A stretch of DNA of 64,000 nt from contig CM077166.1 of NCBI GenBank assembly GCA_039583875.1, forward strand, positions 87,604,564 to 87,668,563. Reading direction: 5' to 3'. Made by a program: the position numbers and the translations under genes. Source of the stretch: Platanthera guangdongensis (lineage: Eukaryota; Streptophyta; Magnoliopsida; Asparagales; Orchidaceae). Position 1 is the first letter of the stretch; every line of letters begins with the position of its first letter. Below the pieces are notes generated by a model that had not been told where the DNA came from, ran no database searches, and was given only the letters and a program-made list of their open reading frames with translations. This document shows positions 1 to 11,283 of the stretch, one piece after another.

Positions 1-2148
1 TTTGGGAATCGGCTTGAGCAGGAAGATGAAACAATGCCATTCATTCCACCTCAAGATGCATGCAAAAATCTGTGTTCTGTGCGTAGCGATCTTCGTGGCC
101 ATTTTCAAGTGGGATACTCTCAGAACTGGGCTTTCGACTAAACACGAAAGTTGTAGCCACTATAAATACCTTTCCAACGGGTTGTACAAGCCTTCACCGG
201 ATTTCTGTAGCTTAAGGAATCTCCGGTGTAAGATGCTGTCCTGATATGTTCTATACTTAGAAATATGGTTGGGTATAGAATCGGGTTTAGATTCGGTAGA
301 GACATTGTAGCAAATTTAACGTAGGGGCTGGAGAATTCCTTTATGTTTAAATGTCATAAGTTAATGAGTGATGAAATTGTTGGATGAACCCCACGTAAAT
401 AAATGGAGAAGTAAATTACACTTGAACAAATCTATTTGGTAGAAATTGGTGAACTAACGTTTGACGTAATGGTAAAATTGGAATGATTTTCAATTGATTA
501 ATATTGAGGACATAACGATACGGTAATATGTCGATTAATGATAATATTGACTCGAATTTGTATACCCGATCGGTGGTGATTGTGATGAACAAACGATCGT
601 TACTATTTAGATTGTTGATTCATGTGCACACAAATGATTGAACTTGGTTAAAGCATGTTAATCGGTTATGTTAGAGTTATGTGAATATAGATTGTAGGTA
701 GTCTTAATAACCGCATTGATTCGGGTAATGTTGAGAAGCAACATAGTCGAACGGATGGGCTCCTTCCGTGTTGAGTGGAAGGTTGGGCTTGGTACTCGTG
801 CTTTCTCTGAGGCTCCTTCCATGCCACGGTGAAGGGAAATTGCATGCGGTGTGAGTCGACACGCGGTGTTGTAATCCCGGGTTAAAGATAGTGTGGCAGG
901 TCTACGGCTCACCAGTCATCACACCGATGGGATTTGACAGATAGACTTTGGGCGGTCGGGCTTGGTCCTCGGAGTTCATGTCCCGGGGCTCCTTCCGTGC
1001 CAAGGGAACAGTTGGGCTTGGTCCTCGTACTTTTTCTGAGGCTCCTTCTGGGTCATACAAGGACAGTTCGGGGCTTGGTTCTCAGTGCACATCTACCCGA
1101 GACTCCCGCTGGGTCATAGTACGCATGGGCTCCGCTGTTGTGTTCTTAGCATTGAGCCATACGGAGTCCTAAGCGAAGTAGTGTGGATACCCGCTTAGTA
1201 GTAGAGATGCCCGTTCTAGTGTCACCACCTGGCCACGGTGGTTGATTCCTGAGAGGTTAGCTGCCTGCTCGAATAGTGGGAACTACAAGTCTGTGTCGAC
1301 ATAGCGGTTGCATGTGTGTGATCATGGGTGAGTAATTGCATTGCATACATATCATTACAACGCATTGCATAACAAGATCCTCATTGTATAAGTTTTTATG
1401 GGCACCCCTATACGATGAGTTACTTAATGTTAAATCGACCCTTAACATATAAACTTGTATGGGCATTCATATAAGTTAAGTTACTCTCCTGTTGTAGAAC
1501 TCTATACTTGATGGATTGGTGTAGCTCTTGTAGAATTGCTAGATTAAAATATTGTTAATCACATTGTTCAATTCTTCTATTACTACTCACGACTGTTGTA
1601 CATATTCCACTTGCTTGTACCTACTTATATACTTATTATACATTGTATCCTTCTTCCCTTCTCCGCCCGGTGCCGAGGAGTCGTCGGGGGAGCGGATGTG
1701 AAGACACTTAGTCTTTTGACTAATGGTTGCTACGTCTTCCTTTTTAGGAGGAAACCCCGCAGGTAGAGCAGCCGCAGACTTTGCACAGGACAACCACGCC
1801 AGGACGACATGGCCTAAAGTGATGGTACCGTCCCTACCATCAGTCACCGATGTGAGTGTTGAGCGACCTTCATGTAGCCCTTTAGGCATATGTTAACTGT
1901 ACTCTGATATTTTAGAAGCTTGTCATAGCTTCTTGATTTGTTGTACTTTTGGACTTAATATGCTTATGTGTGGATTGGCTTCTTGATTATATTTTGGTCG
2001 GGTTGGCATTATTGATATTGGTTGTAGCCGGCAGAATAAGCGTCTTGTGGTACATGTTAGCATGTGTGCTAATGCTACCGCAAGGCGGCTGTTCTGGGCA
2101 TAAGACCCCCTTCGTGCCGTGTTTTGTGTTCCGGGAGGGGGTCTTACA
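1..2148 (+). mobile_element. A0: right part of a long Ty3-type LTR
   Basis: The stretch is colinear with the right part of the LTR at 10145-13912: position 1 aligns near 11520, and both end in a G-rich run followed by GTCTTACA or its variant. About 1.4 kb of this LTR should therefore lie left of the window. Shared blocks include the text around 20-150, the decayed block 740-1200 and the block 1650-2148. What follows (2149 onward) is not a primer-binding site, so this is a 3' LTR or a solo LTR in plus orientation. The two copies differ by many substitutions and indels, so this is a separate, older insertion rather than the partner of the 10145 LTR. No coding sequence is seen. Confidence 0.75.
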
Positions 2149-2435
2149 CCTGAGGTATTCAAAGAAATAACACCTCAGCAAGAAAATACCAGTGGCCAAA
2201 GGAGAGATTAGACAATAATCAAGTAATAGTATAAGAGGTTACCAAACCCAATTATAAGGAAAACTTACAACCTCAGCTGAACAAGAAGTAAAAGAATAAC
2301 GGTAAAAGCTAACTTACTGACTCCAAAAGTAGGAATATTGCACCTAGTGCGATAAAAATCTATGCTTTAAGAAATATGAATATAATTAAGTCTAGGTATT
2401 AGAAAATAGTCTACCCATGACTTTATAAGAAAAAT

Positions 2436-2815
2436 CACCGGGGAAAAAGACCGACACCTGCAGTGGTGGGAGCCTGCCCAACACACCTGCAGTGATAACC
2501 CTTTAAAAAAACCATCGATGAAAAACCGGCACCTGCAGTGGTGGGAACCTGCCCAAAACACCTGGAGTCACAACCCTTTAAACAAAACCATCGGGAAAAA
2601 ACTGGCACCTGTTGTGGTGGGAACCTGCCCAACACACCTGCAGTCATAACTCTTTAAACAAAACCACCTGGCAATAAACGGTACCTGCAGTGGTGGGAAC
2701 CTACCCATAACACCCGTAGTCACAACTCTTTAAACAAAACTACCGGGGAAAAACCGACACTTGTAGTAGTGGGAACCTGCCCAACACACCTGCAGTCACA
2801 AACCTCAATGAAAAT
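2436..2815. repeat. Tandem array, about 76-bp unit, 5 copies
   Basis: The phrase CACCTGCAGTGGTGGGA recurs with small changes at about 2455, 2530, 2606, 2682 and 2758, giving a period of about 76 bp. Each unit also carries CTTTAAACAAAACCA and a CCGGGGAAAAA-like block. The array lies inside the D LTR. Units differ from each other by a few substitutions, so the array is not recent. Confidence 0.85.
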
Positions 2816-2999
2816 TACCGGGGTCAAAATTCATAACCAACCATGGCCACACAAAAACCACCTGAAAATTGTTAAAAACCCACAACCCAAAACAAGTGTT
2901 TATTCCAAAGGAAATGTAAAAGAAAGCCCAAGGAATCTCCCTAACGCCCATACTAAATGAATCGGACCAGACTCGGCAAAATAATTAAAGCTTAATGGA

Positions 3000-3530
3000 A
3001 AAGCGTTGAGTACACTCGACGCAGCTTCGAGTGCAGTCAACGCACTCGATGCCATCTGGCTATACTCAGCGCAAAACCACTCCACTCAACACCGCGTTGA
3101 GTCCACTCATTGCTGCGTTGTGTCCACTTAACGGTGTCAACATTTTTTTTGACTTAGCTTCAAGATTACTTAATGGCGAGGCTTCACTCAACGCTGTGTT
3201 GAGTGCACTTAACGCCGCATTGAGAGTATAACACTCACTCAATGTTTTTTAACTTAGCTTCTCAGACCACACAGTAAGGCATTGAGTGCATTCAACACAC
3301 TCAACACTTTGGACTTAGGCTAAAAATCTGGATTTCAGTGTTAAGGCAACACTCAGTGCCTAACCTGCTCGACGAAATTGCTTAAGTCTAAGGCTTCATT
3401 CGACGAACTTCGTTCGATGAATTTGCTCCGTTAGACAAACTCCATTCGACGAATTTGCTTCATTCGACGAACTCCGTTCGACTAATTTGCTCCGTTCGAC
3501 GAAATCCAATTAGACTAATTTAACCTTACT
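3000..3530. repeat. Irregular repeats of GAGT/AACGC and TTCGACGAA motifs
   Basis: From 3000 to 3330 variations of 'AACGC...GTTGAGT' recur (for example GCGTTGAGTCCACTCA). From 3385 to 3515 the short palindrome-like words TTCGACGAA, ATTCGACGAA and CGTTCGAC recur every 30 bp or so. The TTCGACGA word is the same one found in the LTRs of the other families in the window. Confidence 0.6.
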
Positions 3531-4334
3531 CCTTCTGATAATTGCCGAAATATACATGGACAATTCTCAGCCTATAGCTGATGACTCCAACCACTAATAA
3601 ACGACGACATTAAGATTTACAGCAAATAATTCGACAGATTAATCTTTCCAAGAATCATATTTGACGACATCTAATCCATCATATACATTGAATTAAACCT
3701 GGTTTAACAGGCATAAAAATAAGTTGGTTAAAACCTAATAACAACCATAAAATCAATGGATTTACTTACCTATAGTCAAATAATCGTCCAACTATCTTGT
3801 TCAGATTATTCCCAAATTCAGCAATTACTCGACAATCTCCTACAGGATCAATTATATTGAACTTTGCTGGAAAACAATACCATCAAGCTGATCGGCAATG
3901 GCCGGATCTAATCTTACTCCCAAAAACTACAAAGGGAAGAATAGTATGGAAAATATACAAGGAAAAGAAAAGCTTGGCAAGGGGAAGAAGTCACACTTTC
4001 CTCAAATCGCTGAATCCGGCCACGTAAATGCTCCTCCTAAAGGATCTGACCGCAAGAACACCTAAGAAACACTTCCTGAAACTTTTTGAGAGGAAGAAAG
4101 GTCAAAACCGCAACCTAAACCTCTCAAAATCCACAAAACGGGTAAAATTTCCCATTGAAACATAGATCTAGGTGAGAGCTATTCGGATCTACTCTTCGAC
4201 AATGATTTCGTACATTGGAGCTCCTACAATCGACGTCGGAAGGCTCCCCAAAGACTGCCTCTTTCTCTCTTACGTAAACAGGCCGACGGTTTCCAGAAGA
4301 TGGCGATGAATAGGGCTTCTGTCATATCGCAAGG

Positions 4335-4344
4335 CTATTTATAC
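4335..4344 (-). promoter_or_regulatory. TATA box candidate of the D LTR
   Basis: The minus strand reads GTATAAATAG, a good plant TATA box. It lies about 430 bp inside the LTR from its start at 4772, a plausible U3/R position. Transcription would run toward lower coordinates. Confidence 0.5.
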
Positions 4345-4772
4345 TCATAAATATAAGTATTATAATAATAGTTTACTATTAAATAATTGTCCAAATGACT
4401 AAAAATTCGCACCAATGCGGATTTCAACGAAAATCGTAACATAGCTAAATGTTGATGATACGAATCCAATGTTTAAGTCAGAATTAAAATCCGATAACCC
4501 AAACTTGGGCAAAAATATCCTGAAGCAAGAATATCTTCATTCCCCAAAAGGCTCCACTGTGTTCCAAAATGATCCCCGATTCGCAATGGAATACCAACAC
4601 ACAGGTTGAATTAGCCAAGCCAATACTCCTAAACCAAAACCTCAGATACCAGCGAGCAAAAATCATGCTTCGACAATGGTAACCACCAACTAAGGGTCAA
4701 CGTAACGCCCTGACGTCTTAATTACTCAAATAAAAGAATTAAATTAAACATCGAAAAATCTGGGGCGTTACA

Positions 4773-4790
4773 GCCACACCCCCTAAAAAG
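4773..4790 (-). other. Polypurine tract of element D
   Basis: The minus strand reads AAAAAGGGGG-type purines (plus strand ACCCCCTAAAAAG, interrupted by TGTGGC) immediately before the LTR start at 4772. It would prime plus-strand DNA synthesis. Confidence 0.55.
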
Positions 4791-5068
4791 AAGTTTCATC
4801 CCTAAAATTCAAAAGATTCCACTATAAAATGAACACAATCAAAGATAGTTGAAGGGGAATACAATACCATAAGAAACTATGAGAACAAATGAGAATAAGA
4901 CTCCCTTATAGCTGAATCCAACTCTCAATTGACGCTTTCCACGTCTTGGTTTCACAACAAAACTTTAACCATTGATATGATTTACCTTCGCAACACTCGA
5001 TCTTAAGTATGCAGAATGAGGACAAACATCTCAACAAAGGAAAGATTAGGCTCCAATTGGGCACGACA

Positions 5069-6130
5069 TCAAGAGTCTGTCGGTCGCTGAGCACACATTT
5101 CCACAACTATCTCACCTGAAAACTCGTCGTGGATACCATGAAAATTTGCGGGCAAATCCATCTTATAAGAGGATACACTGATACGCTCAACAACCTTAAA
5201 ATGTCCCACATACCTCGGGTCCAAATTATTATTCTTTCCAAATCTCTTAACGCCAGACATTGGGGAAACCTTCAGAAAAAATCAGGTCCCCAACCGCAAC
5301 TCCAAATCAGTCCTTCGGCGACTAGTGTTCTTCTCATAACGCTCCTGAGCTATACCGAGCTTTTCTCTGATATGCCACACAGAAATATCCATTTATTGTA
5401 ACACTTCAGGGCCCAACAACAGTCTCTCACCATCCTTGGACCAAAACAAGGGAGTTATGCAACGTCTCCCATAAAAGGCCTCACATAGGGCCATCTGCAA
5501 GCTAGCTTGATAGCTATTACTATAAGAAAAATCCATCAATCTGAGTCGCTCATCCCACGCCCCTCTGTGGTCCAAAATATAACATCTGATCATGTCCTCC
5601 ACGATCTAATTCACTCTCTCCGTTTGACTATAAGTATGTGGATGATAAGCGGTGGAATACCTTAAATTGGTACCCAACCCTTCTTACAAACTCTACCAAA
5701 AGCGAGACGTAAACTCGGAGTCTCGATCTGATACAATATTTACAGGTACTCCATGTAACCAGATGACCTCATCCAAATATAATTTAGTTATTTTCTTCAT
5801 GGAGTAATTGATCTTAAATGGCACAAAGTGAGCACACTTCGTCAATCTGTTCACGATAACCCAAACTGAATCGTGTCCTCGGGGAGATCTTGGCAATCCA
5901 ATAATAAAATACATTGAAATGCTCTACCACTTCCAACTTGGAATCTGTAAGGCCATAAAATTTCCTCCAGGCCTACCATGATCGGCCTTCAATCACTTGC
6001 AAGTAAAACATTCTAATACAAACCTAGCTATATCGCCCTTCATACCATACCACCAGCCAATCTGCGTCAAATCCTTATACATTTTAGTAGAACTAGGGTA
6101 GTAGGCAACACTAGAACCATGCGCCTCATT
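5069..6130 (-). pseudogene. pol: Element D integrase and C-terminal region, decayed
   Basis: Reading from 6130 downward on the minus strand: the H...C..C zinc-finger part is recognisable around 6110-5985 (MYKDLTQIGWW, then ECFTCK). The catalytic core lies at 5914-5693 ([21 protein letters not shown]; then [11 protein letters not shown] with the second Asp), and the region after the third acidic residue at 5602-5393 (YGRRC). The linker before the chromodomain is at 5260-5069 (LDPRYVGHFKVVERI). The pieces are in different frames, separated by stops and frameshifts, so no integrase could be made. The order matches Ty3/gypsy chromoviruses, where integrase is the last pol domain. Confidence 0.8.
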
Positions 6131-6142
6131 GCATAATTTAAC

Positions 6143-6709
6143 TCAGATATCTTCAACTGCAGGAATGCAAAATCTGGAGCGGTACATCAAGGTACCCGGA
6201 TCATCGATCGAAAAGTCCGGTAATTCCCCTTTCGTAGTTCTATTATAAAGGTGCATCCAATCAGGATCATACCTTTGATGTAGCCTCGTGTGTGAAATCC
6301 ATGAAGACTCTAACACTTCCAAACAATTGGGTGAGTCGCTACTCCCCACCGATATATCCATGAGAAGGAATTCTTCCACCAACTAATCCACAGAAAGATT
6401 AAAAATCTTTGCTGACTTCCTACTCAGGGCGTCGACTACAACATTAGCTTTGCCCGGATGGTATTGGATCTCAACATCGTAATCTGCCACATATTCTATC
6501 CACCTCCACTATCGTAAATTTAATTCCTTTTGAGTGAAGACGTACTTCAAACTCTTATGATCGGTGTAAATTTTGCACAAAGCGCTATCTAAAAGATGCC
6601 TCCAAAATTTTAAGGCGTAAATTACCGCTTCGAATTCTGGATCATGCGTAGTGTAATTTCTCTCATGAGTCCTTAACTACATCGACCCATATGCTATCAC
6701 TTTGTCTTC
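6143..6709 (-). pseudogene. pol: Element D RNase H and spacer, decayed
   Basis: On the minus strand RNase H is recognisable between about 6700 and 6400 (words such as [19 protein letters not shown] and [14 protein letters not shown]) with internal stop codons. Downstream, 6382-6143 holds an open 79-codon stretch, the low-conservation spacer between RNase H and integrase. RNase H would have degraded the RNA strand during reverse transcription. The piece continues in order with the RT remnant to its right. Confidence 0.75.
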
Positions 6710-7214
6710 TTACTTTAACAAACAACCAAGTACAACATGTGATGAGTCCACATACACGACATACTCTATCCCTTCAGTTGGCAAGGCCAAAATCGGAGCT
6801 GTGCACAATCTCCTCTTCAATTCCAGAAAAACCTCCTTGTACTTATCGCTCAACACAAAAGCTGCGTTCTTTTGCGTAAGCTTAGTCAATGACGCAGGCA
6901 ACATAGGGAAACCCTCAATAAACCTTCTATAATATCCTACCAACCATAGGGATCTCCTTATCTCTTTGGGCGTGGCAGGCCTATTCCAATCGATAATAGC
7001 ATTTATCATCTCGGGGTCAACAGGAATTCCGTCCTTATTAACCACATGACCCAAGAAAGAAACCCGAGGCAACCCAAAACACACACTTGATCAACTTGGC
7101 AAACAACTTATGAGGGATCACAAGTGTTGGGCATGCTCCATAACACTGCGGGAATATATCAAAACATCATCTATAAACACGACGACGAAATGGTCTAGAA
7201 ACTTCATGAACACT
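6710..7214 (-). pseudogene. pol: Element D reverse transcriptase, C-terminal part
   Basis: Minus strand 7214-7090 contains [14 protein letters not shown], including the FIDD catalytic box (two catalytic aspartates), followed by a frame break. From 7084 to 6710 the thumb/connection sequence is open (FLGHVVNKDGI, VGYYRRFIEGFP, LTKLTQK). The palm sequence that should precede FIDD is missing: at 7214/7215 the frame jumps from the N-terminal RT motif directly to the FIDD neighbourhood. About 100 residues are lost, so the enzyme could not have been active after this deletion. Confidence 0.8.
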
Positions 7215-7638
7215 CTACAACAATTCATCTAGCTGGGTACGGAACCCCTCTAGCTCACGCGAGGCCATACGGTACGGGGCCTTAACAATAGGACGAGTAC
7301 CCGGCTCCAAATCTACGAGGAACTCCACGTATCTCTCAAGCGGAAGACCGGAAAGATTATCTGGGAAAACATCAGGAAACTCACGCACCATGGGGTTCTC
7401 CTCTAAACACAACAAACCAACCTTGGTTTCCAAAACTGAAACCAAACAAGCAAAACTTCTGTAATCTAAAAGCTTCCGAGCTAACACCGCGGAAATAATT
7501 GGAGAAACCAGGCGCAGATAACCAGAAACACTCCGGTGTTGACCGTTGTCCTTCTTGAAGTCCAAGAGCTTAACCTTGCACTGGATAACCACATAATATC
7601 TGGAAAACCAGTCCATGCCCAATATTATGTCAAAATCC
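7215..7638 (-). pseudogene. pol: Element D protease C-terminus and RT N-terminus
   Basis: Minus strand 7638-7215 is open and reads DFDIILGMDWF (the conserved C-terminal protease motif), then the protease-RT linker with EFPDVFPDNLSGLP, then the RT entry motif ([21 protein letters not shown]). The protease active site and gag lie beyond the breakpoint at about 7638 and are absent. The family assignment (Ty3/gypsy, chromovirus-like) rests on these motifs and their order. Confidence 0.85.
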
Positions 7639-7642
7639 TTCC

Positions 7643-7773
7643 GGCTACGCAATAAGGAGATCAGGATGGTCAAGGTCCGATGGGACAATTGCGGTCGAGA
7701 GGAGCTCTCTTGGGAACGAGAGTAGACTATGCCTGACGAGTATCCGGATTTGTTCCGCTCAGGTACAATTTAA
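7643..7773 (+). pseudogene. pol: Element E pol C-terminus fragment
   Basis: In plus orientation the segment encodes the last ~43 residues of a chromovirus pol. It contains LRNKEIRMVKVRW and NCGREELSWE, matching the B elements at 21224-21349. A TAG stop interrupts it at about 7720, and the natural TAA is at 7771-7773. The rest of E's internal region is missing. The fragment abuts the minus-strand D protease, forming a head-to-head junction. Confidence 0.8.
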
Positions 7774-7820
7774 TTTGTACTTATCTTTCCTTTATGTAAT
7801 TTTGTGGACGAAATTCTTTT

Positions 7821-7834
7821 AAGAGGGGGAGAGC
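7821..7834 (+). other. Polypurine tract of element E
   Basis: AAGAGGGGGAGAGC lies immediately before the LTR start TGTAACGCCCCG. It is the E counterpart of AAGTGGGGGAGAGT in the B elements. Confidence 0.8.
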
Positions 7835-9942
7835 TGTAACGCCCCGAAACTCAAAAGAGCGACGGGTGACGAATCTGTGCCAAATTTGGAATTTGGCAGG
7901 GATATACGGCCTGTGATAGGGGTGTGTCCCAGGGCGTGTCAGAGAAGTTCAAAGTTCTGGCAAAAGATCAGGCAGAAATCTGGGTTCGACGATCGTCGAT
8001 CAGGTGTCGACGATTTGGTCTAAATGCCGTGTTCGATGATCGGGCCAGCTTTCTGTGTTCGACGATCGGGCCAGCTTTACGTGTTCGACGATCGGGCCAG
8101 CTTTCCGTGGGTTCGACGATCAGGCCACGCGTTCGACGATTTGGCCAGAGTGTTGCGTTCGACGATCGGGCCATAGATCTCCGTTCGATGATCTGTCAAC
8201 ACTCGATGATCTTGGTTCGACGATCGTCGAGCGCGGGGCTGTTTCTGGCGTATCTGACTCGGTCGACGCGGAGTGTTGACGCTTGAGTTTTGGCGGGAGT
8301 TGACTAAATGTCCCAACACAATTTAATTGGCAGACGTGTCTTGATCCAGATTGGTGAGCCATGCGGTGTTTAACCCAATTTGTCCATAGGTCAGACCTGA
8401 ATCGTGTCCGTGCATCACTTTTTGTGGGATCCGACGGCTGTGGTTAATCCCGAAGATATTATACCCGAGAGAAGGGTTTCAGAACCCTTATTTTCTTGTC
8501 ATGTTCTCTGTCTAAATCCAAGAGAGAGGGGAGAGCAAAGTAGGAAGAAGAAGCCTAGATCCAATCTTTGGAGGAGTTTTAGAGCTCCAAATTGCGAGCC
8601 GACTTCGGATCTGCGAAGGCAAAGAGAGTGCGGTGCTTTTCATCCGCTTACATATCCATGGCGCCAAGGAAGAACACTAGGGTAACGATTCTCTACTTGA
8701 GCATGTGAAGCTCTACTTCTTTTGCATAGGAAGCCCGCTCTCGCAAGTTTGCGGTGAGTTGGAGGCGTTCCTTCGGGTAGATATGTGAAGTCCCCGTTGT
8801 ATAGAGTCTGTAAACGAGAACGGACATTGGCATGATGTGTGAAGCCTATCCATACATGTTGGTCTGGATCGGTGATGTTGCATTGCATAAATGACGGAGA
8901 AGACTCCGTGCGAATGTTTGTTTTTCGGGATTTCTACGTAGTAGATTGGAATAGGGAGCCTTAGGGATTAACCCTAAGGTGCACCCGAAAAACTGGGCGG
9001 ATATGTGATCTTGCCAACTTGGATACCTGGGAGCCAACTTGAACATAACCGGGTTATGTGAAGTATGTGATGGAAACGGAACTTGGGAGATGTTTGACCT
9101 GCGCATATGGCTTATATTGTCGTTGCGATGTGTGCACGGGTTAGATGGAACCGTACCCGTTCTATGTCATTCGGTTAGAGTCGTTGGCATAGATGAGGGT
9201 CTTCGGCGGTCTATGGCTTAAATTGACGTGACCCATGCCGGGAAGACAAATTGCTCATATATTTGGCCGTCAAAGTGGCGGTGGTGAGTCCGGAATGTTT
9301 ATGGCTTAAATTGACGTGACATTGGCCGGTTCACCGAGAATGTGCCCTGAGTGCACGAGGCGTGTGGTCGTGCGTGCCAATGCCTGTGATGCAATGTATA
9401 TTTATATACTTCTTCGTTATGCTAATAAGTGTAGGTAAGGACCATCGCTGCCCCGTGTTGGGGGCAGAATCATTATAATTTGGTCAGCATTGCTGACCGT
9501 TGCTTTTGTTTGCCACTGTGGGGTGGTATGTTGCTTGCAGGTGCTGCTGTACCTAGCGGTCAATAGCGGGTTAAAGCCCAAATTGCGAAGCCGGCCCTCG
9601 AAGGCCTAATTGGAGTGTTTACTTGCTTTTGTTCATGTATGACCGGCCTGCGTGCCGTGGTATGGAAAACATGTAATTTTGAGTAAACCATTTGTAAGGC
9701 CTTAAGTCCAGTACTGATGTATGTACTTCATTCCTATTTGGCTTGTTAGTGGACATTCATGCTTATTACTGGGTTCTTTTAATTGCAACTTATAAAACTG
9801 CTTCCGCAAGAATGCTCTGTGTAGGACGTTTTGATTGGTTGGATGGTTTCGATTGTGTAACCACCCGGTCTGTCTGTGGTATATGGCGTCGGGCCCGACC
9901 GGACCTACTGCTATATGTTATGCGACGGATAGGGATGTTACA
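7835..9942 (+). mobile_element. Element E 3' LTR (2.1 kb)
   Basis: The LTR runs from TGTAACGCCCCGAAAC to GGGATGTTACA. Upstream lie a polypurine tract and the pol C-terminus, so it is a 3' LTR in plus orientation. Its first 450 bp hold an array of TCGACGATCG-type words (7985-8235), including the perfect 14-bp palindrome TCGACGATCGTCGA near 7986 and 8218. A micro-exon-like ATG segment with a splice donor lies at 8658-8682. Acceptor-like sites follow at about 9434 (GCTAATAAGTGTAG) and 9540 (TTGCTTGCAG). The right flank is 9943 onward. Its partner 5' LTR is not in the window. Confidence 0.85.
8658..8681 (+). CDS. LTR-encoded micro-exon of E, start of gag (predicted)
   Basis: Eight codons begin with ATG in the context TCCATGG and encode a basic peptide starting MAPRK. 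They end exactly at a good splice donor (AGG|GTAACG at 8682). Position and layout match the micro-exon in the B LTRs (ATGGCAAGGAAG... ending AAG|GTAACG). The product would be the N-terminus of Gag if spliced to an acceptor before the internal gag frame, which is missing here. Splicing is inferred from comparison with B, not shown. Confidence 0.5.
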
Positions 9943-10144
9943 ATAAGCATAAGCCAACTCTGCGATAAAGGATACATTGTTTAGTTTCACGCTGATAAGT
10001 GCTTGATAAAATCTGTTGACAATATGGAAACGATTCTATCCGGCACTCGAAGCAGAAACATTTTCTGTTTAAATTTCGTTTGTATAGATTCTTCGACACC
10101 AGTGTGCTTTTTAGCAAAAGATAGTGCATCTCTTGGTGACCAAT
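9943..10144. other. Unassigned 202 bp between LTRs E and A
   Basis: This lies between the end of LTR E (TTACA at 9942) and the start of LTR A. A minus-strand open stretch covers part of it, but the predicted peptide matches no domain I recognise and no retroelement motif is visible. It may be original target DNA or a remnant of D beyond the breakpoint. Confidence 0.4.
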
Positions 10145-11082
10145 TGTAACGTCCTGAATCGCAATAGGCCCCTCATACATGTTTTTGAGTCAGGAGAGCT
10201 GACTTGGGTTCAGGGGGAGTGCTGACAACAGGGCAGCACATGTGAAAAGGAGGAGAACTCAGTCAAGCATAGGACACGGGTAGAGACACGGGCGTGTCCA
10301 TACCCGTGTGGGAGTGGCCAGCTCTCGAGTCCATGACTCGAGTATGTCCAAAGAAGGACACGGGTAGTGACACGGGTGTGTCACTACCCGTGTGAAGGGA
10401 CACTAGTAGAGACACAGGCGTGTCCCTACCCGTGTCGAGATCGATGAACTATGTGTCGAGATCAACGAACTTCGTTGTCGAGATCGACGAATTGTATGAC
10501 ACGGGTAGAGACACGGGAGTGTCCCTACCCTTGTGTCATTGTGTGGAGTTTAACTCGACGAGCCATGTCGAGATCGACGAGGTGTGTCGACATCGTATGA
10601 CATGGGTAGCGGCACGGGAGTGTCCCATTCGACACTAGCATGTCAGAGGGCGTGTGTTCCCTCTGGTCGATGACCAGTGCTCGACGATTGTCGACTGTCA
10701 AGTATGGGGTACACGGCCTATGACACGGGCGTGTCACAGGGCTTGTCCCGCTCATCCTCGAGTAGCTCTCGTGTAGGTCGAAATATACTCGAGTAGGTGG
10801 AAAAGTACTCGAGTAAGAGGGGGTGACACGGGGGTGTCATCCCTGTGACACGGGCGTGTCCTATCCGGGTACTCGAGTGGTTGGTTTTCTCTCGAGTAAG
10901 TCCTCTCGAGTAGGTCTCCAGTGGGTTACACGCCCCATATCATGGGCGTGACTGGGCCGACACGGGTGTGTCCCACCCGTGTTTCGTGTCGAGTATTGAA
11001 CCGATGCATAAAAAACCGTTGTAACGCTTTGCCTAAGCAGGACACGGGTAAGGACACAGGCGTGTCCCTACCCGTGTCACTT

Positions 11083-11092
11083 TTATATAAAA
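11083..11092 (+). promoter_or_regulatory. TATA box of LTR A
   Basis: TTATATAAAA follows the palindrome-rich U3. The sequence downstream (ATTTTCACTCCTCATTCC, CTGAGAGAAACTCC) looks like a plant 5' UTR and leads to the micro-exon ATG at 11224. The predicted RNA start is about 11115-11125. Confidence 0.6.
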
Positions 11093-11223
11093 ATGGAAGT
11101 GATAACCCTAACCATTTTCACTCCTCATTCCAGCCGTTTTTCTGAGAGAAACTCCTGTTGAGAGAAGGAAGTCGCTGGATCTAGTTCTAGAGGAGAAGAT
11201 CCGCCGCCGCCGTGGAAAAGAAG

Positions 11224-11283
11224 ATGCCGCCGAGAAGAGTCACGAGATCCATGGTCGGAAATGGTGGAAATGCCGGAAATGAG
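11224..11283 (+). CDS. LTR-encoded micro-exon of A, start of gag (predicted)
   Basis: Twenty codons starting MPPRRVTRSM and ending GAG|GTGAGC, a strong plant splice donor at 11284 in phase 0. The start resembles the basic N-termini (MPPRR...) of chromovirus Gag proteins as I know them. The donor would splice past the rest of the LTR and the primer site into gag, but A's gag is deleted, so the acceptor cannot be examined. The layout matches the micro-exons of B and E. Confidence 0.5.

Larger units (their letters stand above)
2149..4772 (-). mobile_element. Element D 3' LTR (minus strand), left edge uncertain
   Basis: Read on the minus strand, the segment starts at 4772 with TGTAACGCCCCAGA, the typical start of long chromovirus LTRs, directly after a purine-rich tract and downstream of the D pol remnants. 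It contains a TATA-like box near 4340, a tandem array at 2436-2815 and short GAGT/TCGA repeats at 3000-3530. The far end is unclear. TAACACCTCAGC at about 2168 could be its terminus (minus strand ends in GGTGTTA), but A0 abuts within 20 bp, so truncation by A0 is equally possible. No protein-coding gene is visible in this 2.6 kb. Confidence 0.6.

Noticed and set aside
2150..2185. A second primer-binding site for D next to A0 (TTTGAATACCTCAGG on the minus strand)
   Set aside because: The resemblance to TTTGGTATCAGAG is weak and it lies beyond a 3' LTR, where none is expected.
9938..10180. 80-codon minus-strand frame between LTR E and LTR A
   Set aside because: It runs into LTR A, matches no domain and shows no frame conservation evidence.
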